Assembly: GCA_024398475.1 (NCBI GenBank)
Contig: JAKSJB010000006.1
Coordinates: forward strand, 40,518-104,517
Direction: 5' to 3'
Source of the DNA: Bacteroidaceae bacterium
GTDB lineage: Bacteria; Bacteroidota; Bacteroidia; Bacteroidales; Bacteroidaceae
DNA length: 64,000 nucleotides
The first letter of the stretch is position 1; each line of letters opens with the position of its first letter. Of this stretch, positions 19,473 through 28,971 are shown piece after piece. A model generated the notes under the pieces. That model was given only the letters and a program-made list of their open reading frames with translations. It did no database searches and had not been told where the DNA came from. A program made the translations under genes and the position numbers.

Positions 19473-21498
19473 TGATTAATGGCAATGTTCTGTAAGCATG
19501 ACTGTATCGAAGCATCTGGTCGGCATAAGTTTCCGTATAGTCAATCTTCACGTCGGTAATTTTACCATCCTTATCAAATACCGGAGTATATACTGGATTA
19601 ATAAATCCTTTGTATGGAGCAAGATTCAACTTATTGTATCTTTCAAGGACTTCCTTATGGAGAGCAGAATCTATCTTGACTCCATAAGTTTCAACCAATT
19701 TCTGTGCTCCAAGAAAATCTCCTTCACTCTTCACACGCTGAATTTCTGCAAGAAGTTTTCCAAACAACTGACGCAGTTTCTCGTAATCATTAATCTTTAC
19801 GAAAGTCTTGCCATCCTTCTTGACCAATTCCACTACTTTGTCAGCCTTTCCCTTTTCATAGCACCAATGTGCGATAAGAGCACGGTTGCGCATGTGGGCT
19901 TCTTCTATATTGTTGCCCAGATTGATGCGTACTAACTGAGTCATCAATCCATTCATCATATAACTGTAGTACTGTGCTTTATAAGCATCTGCATCTGGAA
20001 TTAATCCCAATTCCACTAACTTTGGATCTGCTACATAGTATAAGCCAAACAAATCAGCACGTGCCTCTTCTATTGTGGAACCGTATGCTTTCAAACTGTC
20101 CCCGTCAACACCAGGAAGAAGTTTGCCTGAACCATGACCTAGACATTCGTGAAGATCGGTGTGGAGGTCGTCAGTAATGTCTGCATACTTGTTCAGCATG
20201 TTGATATCTTCCTGAGAATAACAGAATTCATTTCTCATACCACTGCCCGCTGCCTTGTTGTAGGCATCTGTAAGATTTCCGATAGTAACGGATTTGCTAC
20301 CATGTTCCTTACGGACCCAATCGCTGTTAGGTAGGTTTATTCCTATTGCTGTGGAAGGGAAAAGATCACCTCCAAGAATGGCGGCATTGATTACCTTTGC
20401 AGAAATTCCCTTTACGTTTTCTTTCTTGAATCGACTGTCAACAGGTGAATTATCTTCAAACCACTGAGCATTTTTCGAAAGAGTTTCAGTACGTTTTGTT
20501 GCTTCTACATCCTTGAAATTGACAATGGCTTCCCAAGAACATTTCAATCCAAGTGGGTCACCATAACACTCTATGAATCCATTGGTAAAATCAACCAACG
20601 GTTTTGTGTTCTCTACCCAAAGAATACTGTATTCATCAAATGTATGTAGATTACCGGTTCTATAATATTCAACCAATTTGTCAATCACACTCTTCTGCAG
20701 TTCATCTTCAGCATAATCACGCGCCTTCAACAGGTATTCTACAATTTTTGTTATTGCCTGACCATACAATCCATCTGACACCCAACGCTTTTCTACGATA
20801 TTTCCATCTGAATCCTTTACCAATCGGCTGTTCATACCGAACATCACAGGATGTTCTGGGTCTCCCTTGGCTTTCTCCGCCAGATAAAAGTCTTCTGCTT
20901 CCTTCTGAGTTACTCCTTGATAATAGTTGCAGGCAGACGTTGCTATCAAGTCTTCACCTTCAGCCAGATTTACACGTTTAGCCATAATGTCCGGATTGAA
21001 AATAACCGGACAGATTTCATCAATATCAATTGAAACCTTTTCTTTTGCATCTACTTTAGCCCATGCATCACGCAACCATTCTTCTGAAAAGCCTGGAACA
21101 AACTTCTCACAGCCATAATGATGATGGATGCCATTGGAGAACCATACACGCTTGAGATATATTTCCATTGCCTTGAAATCTTCTGATTCATGATCAACGG
21201 CATCGTTTGTATAGATTGACTCCAGTATGTAACGGATTCTTAAGTTATAACGACCATTCTGATCATATAGAATATCACGTCCATATAAAGCAGCTTCACT
21301 TAGATAATAGATGAATGTTTTCTGCTTCAATGTAAGATTTTCAAAACCTTCAACCTTATATCGCAGCATCTGTAAATCAGCAAAACGCTCATTTGAATAT
21401 TCAAAACCATCAGTTTGCTGATCATTACTATCTACCGGACCTTTACATCCAACCAAAGCCATTGCTGATACGACCATTGTAAACGCAATTCTTTTCAT
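19465..21498 (-). CDS. Dipeptidyl peptidase III, M49, lipoprotein (677 aa)
   Basis: Zinc exopeptidase that releases dipeptides from oligopeptides. The M49 signature HEXXXH is present as HECLGHGSG, and the third zinc ligand Glu is in EEARADLFGLY. The N-terminus is a lipoprotein signal, MKRIAFTMVVSAMALVGC, with lipobox LVGC, placing it in the periplasm or on a membrane face. Homologues in Bacteroidetes are often mislabelled dihydrofolate reductase; nothing here supports that. First gene of the overlapping operon down to aroA. Confidence 0.9.
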   Translation of the reverse strand: MKRIAFTMVVSAMALVGCKGPVDSNDQQTDGFEYSNERFADLQMLRYKVEGFENLTLKQKTFIYYLSEAALYGRDILYDQNGRYNLRIRYILESIYTNDAVDHESEDFKAMEIYLKRVWFSNGIHHHYGCEKFVPGFSEEWLRDAWAKVDAKEKVSIDIDEICPVIFNPDIMAKRVNLAEGEDLIATSACNYYQGVTQKEAEDFYLAEKAKGDPEHPVMFGMNSRLVKDSDGNIVEKRWVSDGLYGQAITKIVEYLLKARDYAEDELQKSVIDKLVEYYRTGNLHTFDEYSILWVENTKPLVDFTNGFIECYGDPLGLKCSWEAIVNFKDVEATKRTETLSKNAQWFEDNSPVDSRFKKENVKGISAKVINAAILGGDLFPSTAIGINLPNSDWVRKEHGSKSVTIGNLTDAYNKAAGSGMRNEFCYSQEDINMLNKYADITDDLHTDLHECLGHGSGKLLPGVDGDSLKAYGSTIEEARADLFGLYYVADPKLVELGLIPDADAYKAQYYSYMMNGLMTQLVRINLGNNIEEAHMRNRALIAHWCYEKGKADKVVELVKKDGKTFVKINDYEKLRQLFGKLLAEIQRVKSEGDFLGAQKLVETYGVKIDSALHKEVLERYNKLNLAPYKGFINPVYTPVFDKDGKITDVKIDYTETYADQMLRYSHAYRTLPLINE

Positions 21499-21527
21499 TT
21501 ATACAACAATTATTTATATTCAATGTG

Positions 21528-21535
21528 CAAAGATA
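21528..21535 (-). promoter_or_regulatory. Candidate -7 box of the DPP III operon
   Basis: TATCTTTG on the minus strand, 29 bp upstream of the ATG at 21498. The -33 region is not a clear match. Confidence 0.55.
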
Positions 21536-21639
21536 ATAAAAATAGTTGTAACTTACGAAAATATATTCAAAATTACTATTATCTGCAAAGACACTCTCTT
21601 TTTTCGTAATAGCTGAATATTACCATTATACAATTGCAG

Positions 21640-21671
21640 CATCATGATATACCGTTTGTGACACCATGATG
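21640..21671. repeat. Short inverted repeat
   Basis: CATCATG (21640-21646) and CATGATG (21665-21671) are perfectly complementary. It lies between nagB and the DPP III promoter. Role unknown. Confidence 0.4.
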
Positions 21672-21723
21672 AAACGGAAACTTATTCTTCCATAAGAATA
21701 AAAATACTATTCTATAACACAGA

Positions 21724-21770
21724 AAGTTTCTCTGTGACAAGACATGTTATTGCCTGCCACAAAGAAACTT
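21724..21770 (-). terminator. Hairpin after nagB, possible terminator
   Basis: 13-nt arms with one mismatch (21724-21736 and 21758-21770: AAGTTTCTCTGTG and CACAAAGAAACTT), 21-nt loop, 80 bp beyond the nagB stop. There is only a short T run after it on the minus strand, so the call is tentative. Confidence 0.5.
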
Positions 21771-21849
21771 ACATAATCTATAATTTTTTTATCTCAATAA
21801 CACCATCACATCTGCAAAATGGATGGAAATTATGCGAAAAATGAAAATT

Positions 21850-22668
21850 CTAGAACATATTAATGTATGTATCCAAAAGACCTTCAATCCGCTGCTTGTC
21901 CTTGAAATACTTGTATGTAGAAACATTGATGTCTGCACATGCATCCTCGTCACATACAATATTTCCATGCTCATGCAACTGCAATGCACTAACTGTCCAC
22001 ATGTGGTTTACACCACCTTCAATTGCATGCTTCAGGGCACGTGATTTTGTATGACCATTGCAAAGGATTATTACTTCACGTGCAGCCATAACTGTTCCGA
22101 CACCAACAGTAAGAGCCTGTTTTGGTACCTGATTGACATCATTGTCAAAGAAACGGCAGTTTGCCTGAATAGTATTGGTTGTCAATGTCTTGATACGAGT
22201 CTTACTTGTCATACTTGAACCTGGTTCATTGAATGCAATATGACCGTCAGGACCTATACCACCCATAAAGAGATCAATACCTCCTGCTTCTACTATCATT
22301 TCCTCATAATGAGCACACTCAGCAAGAAGATCAGGGGCATTACCATTAAGAATGTGAACATTCTTTGGATCAATATCAATATGATTGAAGAAGTTGTTCC
22401 ACATAAATGAATGGTAACTTTCCGGATGTGATTCTGGAAGTCCAACATATTCATCCATATTGAATGTAATCACATTCTTGAATGAAATTATTCCTTTTTT
22501 ATTTAGATTTATAAGTTCCTTGTACAGTCCTAACGGAGAGGAACCTGTAGGACAGCCCAGAACAAATTTGTGGTCAGGAGTTGGATTGAAATCAAGAATT
22601 TTCTTTGCAACAAAATGTGCAGCCCACTTTGATAACGACTCGTAGTCGTTTGTAATAATTACTCTCAT
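21850..22668 (-). CDS. nagB: Glucosamine-6-phosphate deaminase (272 aa)
   Basis: Converts glucosamine-6-phosphate to fructose-6-phosphate and ammonia. Motifs: phosphate-loop LGCPTGSSPLGLYKEL, catalytic FNMDEYVGLPESHPESYHSFM, and FMGGIGPDGHIAFNEPGSS. Length is the usual bacterial size without the C-terminal fusion seen in some Bacteroidetes. It lies 67 bp downstream of the dehydratase gene on the same strand, linking amino-sugar breakdown with surface-sugar synthesis. Confidence 0.96.
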   Translation of the reverse strand: MRVIITNDYESLSKWAAHFVAKKILDFNPTPDHKFVLGCPTGSSPLGLYKELINLNKKGIISFKNVITFNMDEYVGLPESHPESYHSFMWNNFFNHIDIDPKNVHILNGNAPDLLAECAHYEEMIVEAGGIDLFMGGIGPDGHIAFNEPGSSMTSKTRIKTLTTNTIQANCRFFDNDVNQVPKQALTVGVGTVMAAREVIILCNGHTKSRALKHAIEGGVNHMWTVSALQLHEHGNIVCDEDACADINVSTYKYFKDKQRIEGLLDTYINMF

Positions 22669-22735
22669 AATAGTACTATAATTATAGATGAATAATACTT
22701 AATTTTCTATATCTCTTTTTGTCAATATACGAACT

Positions 22736-24682
22736 TCACTTGAATTTAGGATTTGTTGTCTGATATTCCGGTACAGAACGTTTTATGGCTTCTATCAATT
22801 CTGCCTCCTTCATATTCACAGCCAATACCGTCAGATCATTTACCATCCGGTGAGCTTCTTCATAATCGTATTCACGGACCTTGGCAATCTTAATTCTCTG
22901 ATGGTTTGTCGGCATTGTATTTTCTGCATTGGCAAGAACTTCTTCATAGAGTTTCTCACCAGGACGCAAACCTATATATTCAATCTTAATATCCTTATCT
23001 GGAATAAATCCAGCCAATTCAATCATTCTGCGAGCCATATAATCAATTTTAACGGCCTTTCCCATATCAAACACAAATATCTCATTACCACGACTCATTG
23101 TTGCGGCTTCCATAACCAACCTACATGCTTCTGGAATAGTCATGAAGAAACGTATAATATCAGGATGGGTAACTGTCACAGGACCACCTCTCTTAATCTG
23201 TTCCGTAAAACGTGGGATAACACTTCCGTTGGAACCGAGTACATTTCCAAAGCGAGTAGTAACGAATTTTGTCTTGCCTTCTTGAATACCATTAGAAATA
23301 GACAAGCCTAATGATTGAACATAAATTTCAGCCAAACGTTTTGAGCAACCCATCACGTTCGTTGGATTTACGGCCTTGTCAGTACTGATCATCACCATCA
23401 TCTCTACACCATATTCCACACACTTATTGGCTACATAATGACTGCCGGTAACATTCACATGAATTGCTTCACATGGATTGCCCTCCATCAAAGGCACATG
23501 CTTATATGCTGCGGCATGGAATACTATCTGCGGATGATAATTGCTGAAAACGTAATCAAGCCTGTTTTTATTTCGGACATCACCTATGATTGGCATGAAT
23601 TCAAGTTCTGGATAACCATCCTCCAACTGTAGGCGCAGATTATGCATAGGAGTTTCGGCATTGTCGAATAAGATAAGTTTACTTATTCCAAACGTTGCAA
23701 GTTGCCGGCAAAGTTCGCTGCCGATACTTCCGGCAGCACCAGTTACCATAACGGTTTTACCAAAGAAATTGTTCTTTATCTCATCCATAGAAATATGGAT
23801 TTCAGACCTACCGAGCAAGTCCTCAATATTAATCTCACGAAGGTTGGAGTGGCTGATTTTTCCATCAATTACTTCATCTACGGACGGCATCACCATTACC
23901 TTTAATCCACATTCTGTTGCTAAAGGTATAAGGCGATCACTCTCAAGCCGAACAGATTCCTCTGTCGGAAATAATATTATTGATGCATCATAACGTGCTT
24001 TATATTTCTCAAGTCTGGATTTGTTGGTCACATATAGTATCGGACATTCTGCCAATGTAATTTTTTGTGAATCAGTACCAAAATTCAAAAAACCTACTAT
24101 TTTATATTTTGGGGAATGATGCAGAAGAGTAATGAAAGAAACAGATTTGTCTCCAGTTCCATACACAAAAACATTCTCATATAAATGTTCTGATTTTGTT
24201 ACTTCTCTAATGTGATCCAAAAATACAATTATAGAAACTCTTACAATTACTAATACTGACAATAATATCGTAAAATCAGCTATACCTAAAAAGAGAATTC
24301 TATGTACAGTCAAGCCAAGAGTTTCACCATCCTGAAAAAGATAGATAAAGAACATTACGCCTTCCAGTAACATTAAACGACAGAGAAGGCTAACGATAAA
24401 TTTCGGTAAATCACGTAACGTGATATGTCTAATTACGATTCTATATGTATGCCAGAAATAAAAACAGACAAATGCAAAAATAGCCCCCAAGCCAACCCAT
24501 GTCAACAGCAAAGGAACATCAATATTGACTTGCTGAATTGAATACAATATCAAGACGGCACTCAATGATGACACTATTGACAATATAACATCAAGTGTCA
24601 ATATAAATGCTGAACTGACATATTTGTATGTAAGTCTATGTATGTTCTGCAGCAATCCGCTCATATATCTTATTGTTACCAA
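22736..24682 (-). CDS. Membrane-bound nucleotide-sugar 4,6-dehydratase, WbpM/PglF/CapD type (648 aa)
   Basis: The N-terminal about 160 residues hold four hydrophobic helices; next comes a Rossmann CoA-binding-like domain (FVYGTGDKSV), then a large SDR domain with VMVTGAAGSIGSELCRQ. The catalytic region reads STDKAVNPTNVMGCSKRLAE, where the usual SDR Tyr is Met, as is typical for WbpM/PglF enzymes. These make UDP-4-keto-6-deoxy sugars for capsule, O-antigen or glycoprotein glycans. Starts 14 bp downstream of the phosphatase gene. Confidence 0.9.
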   Translation of the reverse strand: MVTIRYMSGLLQNIHRLTYKYVSSAFILTLDVILSIVSSLSAVLILYSIQQVNIDVPLLLTWVGLGAIFAFVCFYFWHTYRIVIRHITLRDLPKFIVSLLCRLMLLEGVMFFIYLFQDGETLGLTVHRILFLGIADFTILLSVLVIVRVSIIVFLDHIREVTKSEHLYENVFVYGTGDKSVSFITLLHHSPKYKIVGFLNFGTDSQKITLAECPILYVTNKSRLEKYKARYDASIILFPTEESVRLESDRLIPLATECGLKVMVMPSVDEVIDGKISHSNLREINIEDLLGRSEIHISMDEIKNNFFGKTVMVTGAAGSIGSELCRQLATFGISKLILFDNAETPMHNLRLQLEDGYPELEFMPIIGDVRNKNRLDYVFSNYHPQIVFHAAAYKHVPLMEGNPCEAIHVNVTGSHYVANKCVEYGVEMMVMISTDKAVNPTNVMGCSKRLAEIYVQSLGLSISNGIQEGKTKFVTTRFGNVLGSNGSVIPRFTEQIKRGGPVTVTHPDIIRFFMTIPEACRLVMEAATMSRGNEIFVFDMGKAVKIDYMARRMIELAGFIPDKDIKIEYIGLRPGEKLYEEVLANAENTMPTNHQRIKIAKVREYDYEEAHRMVNDLTVLAVNMKEAELIEAIKRSVPEYQTTNPKFK

Positions 24683-24696
24683 GTATAACCATAACT

Positions 24697-25401
24697 CTAT
24701 TCTTCATATCCTAAACGGAAGCCATCTGGTATTTTTGACGACTTTATCATCTGCAATAAATCCATATCATGAAGATCAGAGCCTTTATAATTATAAAATT
24801 CTTTTTTCAACAACATTTCTGCTTTTTGCTGAGCAGTCTTACCATATACACCACATACGGAACCAATGTTAAGTTGAAACAGAATACCTTTTTGCTTTAG
24901 ATTATTATAATATGCCTCATCATGCATATACATATAGCGTTCAGGATGGGCTAATACCGGATAAAAGCCTTTTGACTTAATATCACTTAAAGTCTGCATC
25001 ATTCCAAACGGAGGATTGAAATATGAAGTTTCCACAAGTATCTTATCCTGCTTAGTGTCCAAATGAAGAATATCTCCATTAGCCAAACGTTCAGCAAAAA
25101 GATTATCCATCATATATTCTGCTGCCAAATGCAATTTGATAGTTCCCTTATATGCCTGCTGCAATTCAGCAAAACGCTCCTTTAATTTTGCAGTCGTATT
25201 AGGGATATCTTCCATAATATGAGGAGTACACCATACTTCGGCAACTCCAAGATGTTCATACTCCTGAAGTATTTCCAAAGATTCTTCCATCTTATGCACA
25301 CCATCATCCATACCTGGTAAAATATGTGAATGATAATCAACAAATCCATGGAATATATTTGATGACCCAAATGTTCGTTTTTTCTTAAAAAGGTTAAACA
25401 T
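24697..25401 (-). CDS. CpsB/YwqE-type tyrosine phosphatase, PHP fold (234 aa)
   Basis: PHP-type metal-dependent phosphatase that dephosphorylates the tyrosine kinase controlling capsule export. Metal-ligand motifs: FVDYHSHILPGMDDG, WCTPHIMEDI, LAHPERYMYM and a late SDLHDM. A basic leader (MFNLFKKKRTFG) precedes. The matching kinase is not in the window. Shares the strand with the dehydratase 14 bp downstream, so probably one transcript. Confidence 0.88.
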   Translation of the reverse strand: MFNLFKKKRTFGSSNIFHGFVDYHSHILPGMDDGVHKMEESLEILQEYEHLGVAEVWCTPHIMEDIPNTTAKLKERFAELQQAYKGTIKLHLAAEYMMDNLFAERLANGDILHLDTKQDKILVETSYFNPPFGMMQTLSDIKSKGFYPVLAHPERYMYMHDEAYYNNLKQKGILFQLNIGSVCGVYGKTAQQKAEMLLKKEFYNYKGSDLHDMDLLQMIKSSKIPDGFRLGYEE

Positions 25402-25441
25402 TATTATCTCCTATAATTTATAATAGAATCCTTTATAGTTG

Positions 25442-25449
25442 CAAAGATA
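25442..25449 (-). promoter_or_regulatory. Candidate -7 box of the phosphatase-dehydratase transcript
   Basis: TATCTTTG on the minus strand, 40 bp upstream of the ATG at 25401. A TTTG at 25474-25477 is 24 bp further upstream, longer than ideal. The remainder of the divergent spacer up to 25675 holds no supported gene. Confidence 0.52.
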
Positions 25450-25675
25450 GGTATTTTTCATGATATAGAAATACAAATATAATGTTTTTATTCACATTTT
25501 TTCGAATGGGAATGACGCAATCATGAAATTATACTCATATTTTGCACACTATTTACTTCTTTGAGTCATGGTATCTGAATAATACATTTTTGCGCTTTTT
25601 TTATTGAAAAATACAATATCTCCAACTTTTAGTAAGGAAAAAGTGTGAAACTGTAAATTTTTTTCGGATTTTTCA

Positions 25676-25705
25676 TTGACATTCGAAATAAATATCTTAT
25701 ATTTG
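25676..25705 (+). promoter_or_regulatory. Promoter of the Lrp/AsnC-family gene
   Basis: TTG at 25676-25678 and TATATTTG at 25698-25705, 19-bp spacer, 52 bp before the ATG. Confidence 0.7.
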
Positions 25706-25757
25706 CTTACAAAATGTAACAAAGGCAATACATACACATTATTTCACAACAATAATC

Positions 25758-26219
25758 ATGGAGAAGATTGACAAACTCGACAAAAAAATCATGGAAATAA
25801 TCTCTGCAAATGCACGCATACCTTTTAAGGATGTTGCAGCAGAATGTGGTGTTTCGCGTGCCGCAATCCATCAACGCGTTCAGCGTTTGATGGACTTAAA
25901 CGTCATCACAGGCAGTGGATATTTTGTTAATCCTAAAAGTTTGGGCTACAGCACTTGTACTTATGTAGGTATTACCCTTGAAAAGGGTTCTATGTATCGT
26001 ACAGTAACAAAAGAACTTGAATCAATTCCAGAAATCGTTGAATGTCACAGCACAACCGGTCCTTATGCATTGTTTATCAAGTTATATGCACGTGACAATG
26101 AACAGTTGATGGACATTCTTACCAACAAGATTCAGGGAATTCAAGGAGTCAGTTCTACAGAGACGCTCATCTCTCTTGACCAAAGCATCAAGAGACAGAT
26201 TCCAATAATTTTGGAATAA
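25758..26219 (+). CDS. Lrp/AsnC-family transcriptional regulator (153 aa)
   Basis: N-terminal winged helix (LDKKIMEIISANARIPFKDVAAECGVSRAAIHQRVQRL) and C-terminal RAM/AsnC ligand domain (YVGITLEKGSMYRTV, then IVECHSTTGPYALFIKL). Length is typical. Ligand is probably an amino acid by family; targets unknown. The DUF4491 gene starts 3 bp after its stop, so they form an operon. Confidence 0.93.
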   Translation: MEKIDKLDKKIMEIISANARIPFKDVAAECGVSRAAIHQRVQRLMDLNVITGSGYFVNPKSLGYSTCTYVGITLEKGSMYRTVTKELESIPEIVECHSTTGPYALFIKLYARDNEQLMDILTNKIQGIQGVSSTETLISLDQSIKRQIPIILE

Positions 26220-26222
26220 TAT

Positions 26223-26516
26223 ATGTTTTTCGAAGGAGCACTTATCGGAATATGTACATTCCTGATTATTGGAATATTTCATCCAATAGTCATTAAGACG
26301 GAATATTATACAGGAACACGCTATTGGTGGGTGTTCCTGTTATTTGGTATAGGAGGAACTATCGGTTCGCTTTTGACCGAAAACACTTTCTGGTCATCAT
26401 TACTTGGAGTGTTTGCTTTCTCTTCGTTCTGGACAATCAAGGAACTGTTTGACCAAAAGAAACGTGTAATAAAAGGTTGGTTTCCAAGGAATCCCAAACG
26501 CAAGTACGATTACTGA
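26223..26516 (+). CDS. DUF4491-like small membrane protein (97 aa)
   Basis: Three hydrophobic helices (GALIGICTFLIIGIFHPIVI, WWVFLLFGIGGTIGSLL, SSLLGVFAFSSFWTIKELF) and a basic C-terminus. The motif HPIVIKTEYYTGTRYWW fits DUF4491. Probably inner membrane; function unknown. Its stop is 7 bp from that of the converging gene at 26524, leaving no room for a separate terminator. Confidence 0.7.
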   Translation: MFFEGALIGICTFLIIGIFHPIVIKTEYYTGTRYWWVFLLFGIGGTIGSLLTENTFWSSLLGVFAFSSFWTIKELFDQKKRVIKGWFPRNPKRKYDY

Positions 26517-26523
26517 ACTATTA

Positions 26524-27435
26524 TTACTTCTTTATCTTGTTCCACTCCTTGCTCTGAGAAGCGTTTATGCCGGAAAGAATGTCATAGACCTGTGTCTTTT
26601 CCTTATCTGTTCCATGACCTTGATAGATATTAACGATTTCATCACGCTTATAGTCAGTAAAGATCTGAGGCAACATGGACAGGGATTTGTTGGAATGCGC
26701 TTCCTGCAATAATTCTAATGCTTCAGTAACAGCAGCACGTCCACGGTCAGCATTCTGAGCCATCTCATCCAAGCCCTGCCTATGATACTTATACATGAGT
26801 TGGCGCATTTGTTCCATTGACGATTCCAAATAGTCATTTATGATAGCATGACGGTTTCGGTCATCACCGTATGCCTTCCAACCACCATCACCCAAACTCT
26901 GGGCATTATTAACAATATTCATTGCCTGCTGCAGAACTTCAGTACCACCAAGAGGTGAAAACGTATCAAGATCCAATCCTATAAACAGATATGCGTAGAA
27001 CGCAAGCATAGCAGTCAGGTTGTTATCCATCGATGTCTCGTTGAATTCAAGAGGTTCATGCTCAATATAGTTGAAATTGAACGACTCGTCACGCATCGAA
27101 AATATTGTAGAGGAATATGCAGAATTGAATACAGGACGTGTTACCTGAAACAGTAAATCTCCGGTAAAGCGATTTTCAGATTCGTTATAGGTCTTGATGG
27201 TAATATTCAGAGAACAGTCGATACGTTCATCCTTGGCATACTGCAAAGATGTCCATGCACGATTGTTCATAAATTCAGTCAGAACATTTTCCAATGTCTC
27301 AAATATCTCGGTTTTCGTTCCCTGAACCTGAGAGTGAGTAATCCTTACCTTACAGTTCAGTTCCTGTGCCTGCAAGGATTGAGATGCAACACAACAGAAC
27401 ATTACTGCCAACAATAGTTTAATATGTCTTATCAT
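26524..27435 (-). CDS. DUF4835 family exported protein (303 aa)
   Basis: Signal peptide MIRHIKLLLAVMFCCVASQSLQAQ, then the family pattern ELNCKVRITHSQVQGT, RFTGDLLFQVTRPVFNSAYSST and FYAYLFIGLDLDTFSPLGG. The protein is restricted to Bacteroidetes and is often encoded beside coaBC and recN; here coaB/coaC are 11 kb away. Some databases link the family to T9SS under the name PorD; I cannot test that here. Likely periplasmic. Confidence 0.78.
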   Translation of the reverse strand: MIRHIKLLLAVMFCCVASQSLQAQELNCKVRITHSQVQGTKTEIFETLENVLTEFMNNRAWTSLQYAKDERIDCSLNITIKTYNESENRFTGDLLFQVTRPVFNSAYSSTIFSMRDESFNFNYIEHEPLEFNETSMDNNLTAMLAFYAYLFIGLDLDTFSPLGGTEVLQQAMNIVNNAQSLGDGGWKAYGDDRNRHAIINDYLESSMEQMRQLMYKYHRQGLDEMAQNADRGRAAVTEALELLQEAHSNKSLSMLPQIFTDYKRDEIVNIYQGHGTDKEKTQVYDILSGINASQSKEWNKIKK

Positions 27436-27497
27436 TACTAATAAGTATTTTCAATATAAACCCATGGAATATACCCCACAAATAAATAATCAGTTAT

Positions 27498-27689
27498 TTA
27501 CCAAAACTTATTTGCACTTTCACCATACTCAAATCCGGCAGCAGCCAAACGCTTAATAAGTTCATCCTTATTTATATCCAAGTCGTCACATAATTCATCA
27601 AGCGAAGCATACTCATCACGCAACTTCATATTAACAGCACTTAACAGCATCATAGGATCATTGGGCAGAGATTCCATATATATATTCAA
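27498..27689 (-). CDS. DUF4250 family small protein (63 aa)
   Basis: Reads MNIYMESLPNDPMMLLSAV, then KLRDEYASLDELCDDLDI and ends in SANKFW, a close fit to the short DUF4250 family. Soluble and acidic, with a helix-turn-helix-like middle. Role unknown. Has a consensus promoter. Confidence 0.8.
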   Translation of the reverse strand: MNIYMESLPNDPMMLLSAVNMKLRDEYASLDELCDDLDINKDELIKRLAAAGFEYGESANKFW

Positions 27690-27703
27690 TTTTGATTCCG
27701 CTG

Positions 27704-27733
27704 CAAATTTACATAAAAAAACAATAACAGCAA
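27704..27733 (-). promoter_or_regulatory. Promoter of the DUF4250 gene
   Basis: On the minus strand TTG (27731-27733) and TAAATTTG (27704-27711), 19-bp spacer. The following spacer 27734-27925 shows no gene. Confidence 0.68.
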
Positions 27734-27925
27734 AAAATTAAGAAAATCTAAGACACTTTCAACCTAAATCGCTCATTTGCGCTATGACGATAACAGACTT
27801 TGTTTTTGAACAGATGTATTGCCGGTTTGAATGCGTTGGTGAGGTTCCATCGTTACCGAGATACAACAAGACAGACGACTAAAGAAATATTGTAAGCGTA
27901 TAACAGCCTAATGACCGATTTGGGT

Positions 27926-28879
27926 TCAATATTCCAAATAAGGAGAAAGAAGGGATAGTTCGTCATCATTAAAGATATTTGTTGACCTCAGTTGTCGTTC
28001 ATCCTTTATCTTTCCGTAGAGTTTCACGAAACGGGATAAATCACGGGCATGGTCATACCCAATATGTGGATGCTGACGAAGTTGATTGAACGAAGCGTTG
28101 TTGATATTAATTCGTCTGATTTCCGAAGAGCTGATTGAAAACCACTCCAGCAAGTCAGGAGAAATGTTCAGGAGTTTCAGCAGTTGCGACGTTGAATGAT
28201 AGCCACCAAGACGGGTACGCATAGCGACAATCCTGTTTGCAGTATATGAACCTATACCTGGTATGCGTTTCAGCAAGGTAGTATCAGCAGTATTAAGGTC
28301 AACCGGAGTCAAAGCCGTAAACTTGTTTCCGTTGCCATGTATTGACTTTGAACGTGAATCAGCAGAATGATTACCATCATTGCCAGCACGAGTATTGTCA
28401 GATAATGATGTTTTTGGAAGTGATGAAGATTGTGCAGAATAATAATCCTTCCCAATTGGGTATTTAGTTCTTCTTTCCGAATACTTTCTGTCAATAGCGA
28501 TTAACGGCAGCAGACGGTCGATGTCCTCATCTTCAAGACAATTGAGACGGGCAATATCGAGTGGTTTGCGGAATACCGCACCAGCCAGCCGATAACGAAG
28601 TAAAGCATGAGCCTGATATGGACGGAGACCATTGCGGAGAAGAGTAACGGAATCCACAGTATTTGGATCGAAGACTACCGGTTTCAGTTTTTCCTGTGAG
28701 GAAACTGAAGTACTATTTTCTGAAGAGGAAGAAACAGATTCGGAAGTAGTGGTGCGACGTGCGGAATCGTCCGGAATGTTAGTTCCAAACAAAACAATAG
28801 CAGTAACAATTATTACTGCCACTACTGATAATGCCATGATGGCACGCCGGTCACCCTTGTTGAAATACAAGTTGCTCAT
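27926..28879 (-). CDS. ComEA-like helix-hairpin-helix protein, membrane-anchored (317 aa)
   Basis: One N-terminal transmembrane helix (AIMALSVVAVIIVTAIVLFG), a Ser/Thr-rich linker, then several helix-hairpin-helix units: FDPNTVDSVTLLRNGL, VDLNTADTTLLKRIPGIGSYTANRIV and ININNASFNQLRQHPHIGYDHAR. HhH units bind DNA nonspecifically; ComEA relatives act in DNA uptake. No other competence gene is nearby, so a competence role is only inferred from the family. Confidence 0.83.
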   Translation of the reverse strand: MSNLYFNKGDRRAIMALSVVAVIIVTAIVLFGTNIPDDSARRTTTSESVSSSSENSTSVSSQEKLKPVVFDPNTVDSVTLLRNGLRPYQAHALLRYRLAGAVFRKPLDIARLNCLEDEDIDRLLPLIAIDRKYSERRTKYPIGKDYYSAQSSSLPKTSLSDNTRAGNDGNHSADSRSKSIHGNGNKFTALTPVDLNTADTTLLKRIPGIGSYTANRIVAMRTRLGGYHSTSQLLKLLNISPDLLEWFSISSSEIRRININNASFNQLRQHPHIGYDHARDLSRFVKLYGKIKDERQLRSTNIFNDDELSLLSPYLEY

Positions 28880-28906
28880 ATTCTCAGTTCATCGCGTCAT
28901 TGCATC

Positions 28907-28946
28907 GATAAAACAGCGTCATTAAACAAAAGTTCAACGACGCTGT
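28907..28946 (-). terminator. Terminator after purL
   Basis: ACAGCGTC (28913-28920) pairs with GACGCTGT (28939-28946), 18-nt loop, followed on the minus strand by TTTTATC. It begins 26 bp past the purL stop. Confidence 0.72.
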
Positions 28947-28971
28947 ATTTAATATTTAGATAATATACTGT

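Noticed and set aside
25549..25737. 62-codon minus-strand frame in the divergent spacer
   Set aside because: Lies antisense across the Lrp-gene promoter, with no promoter or family signal of its own.
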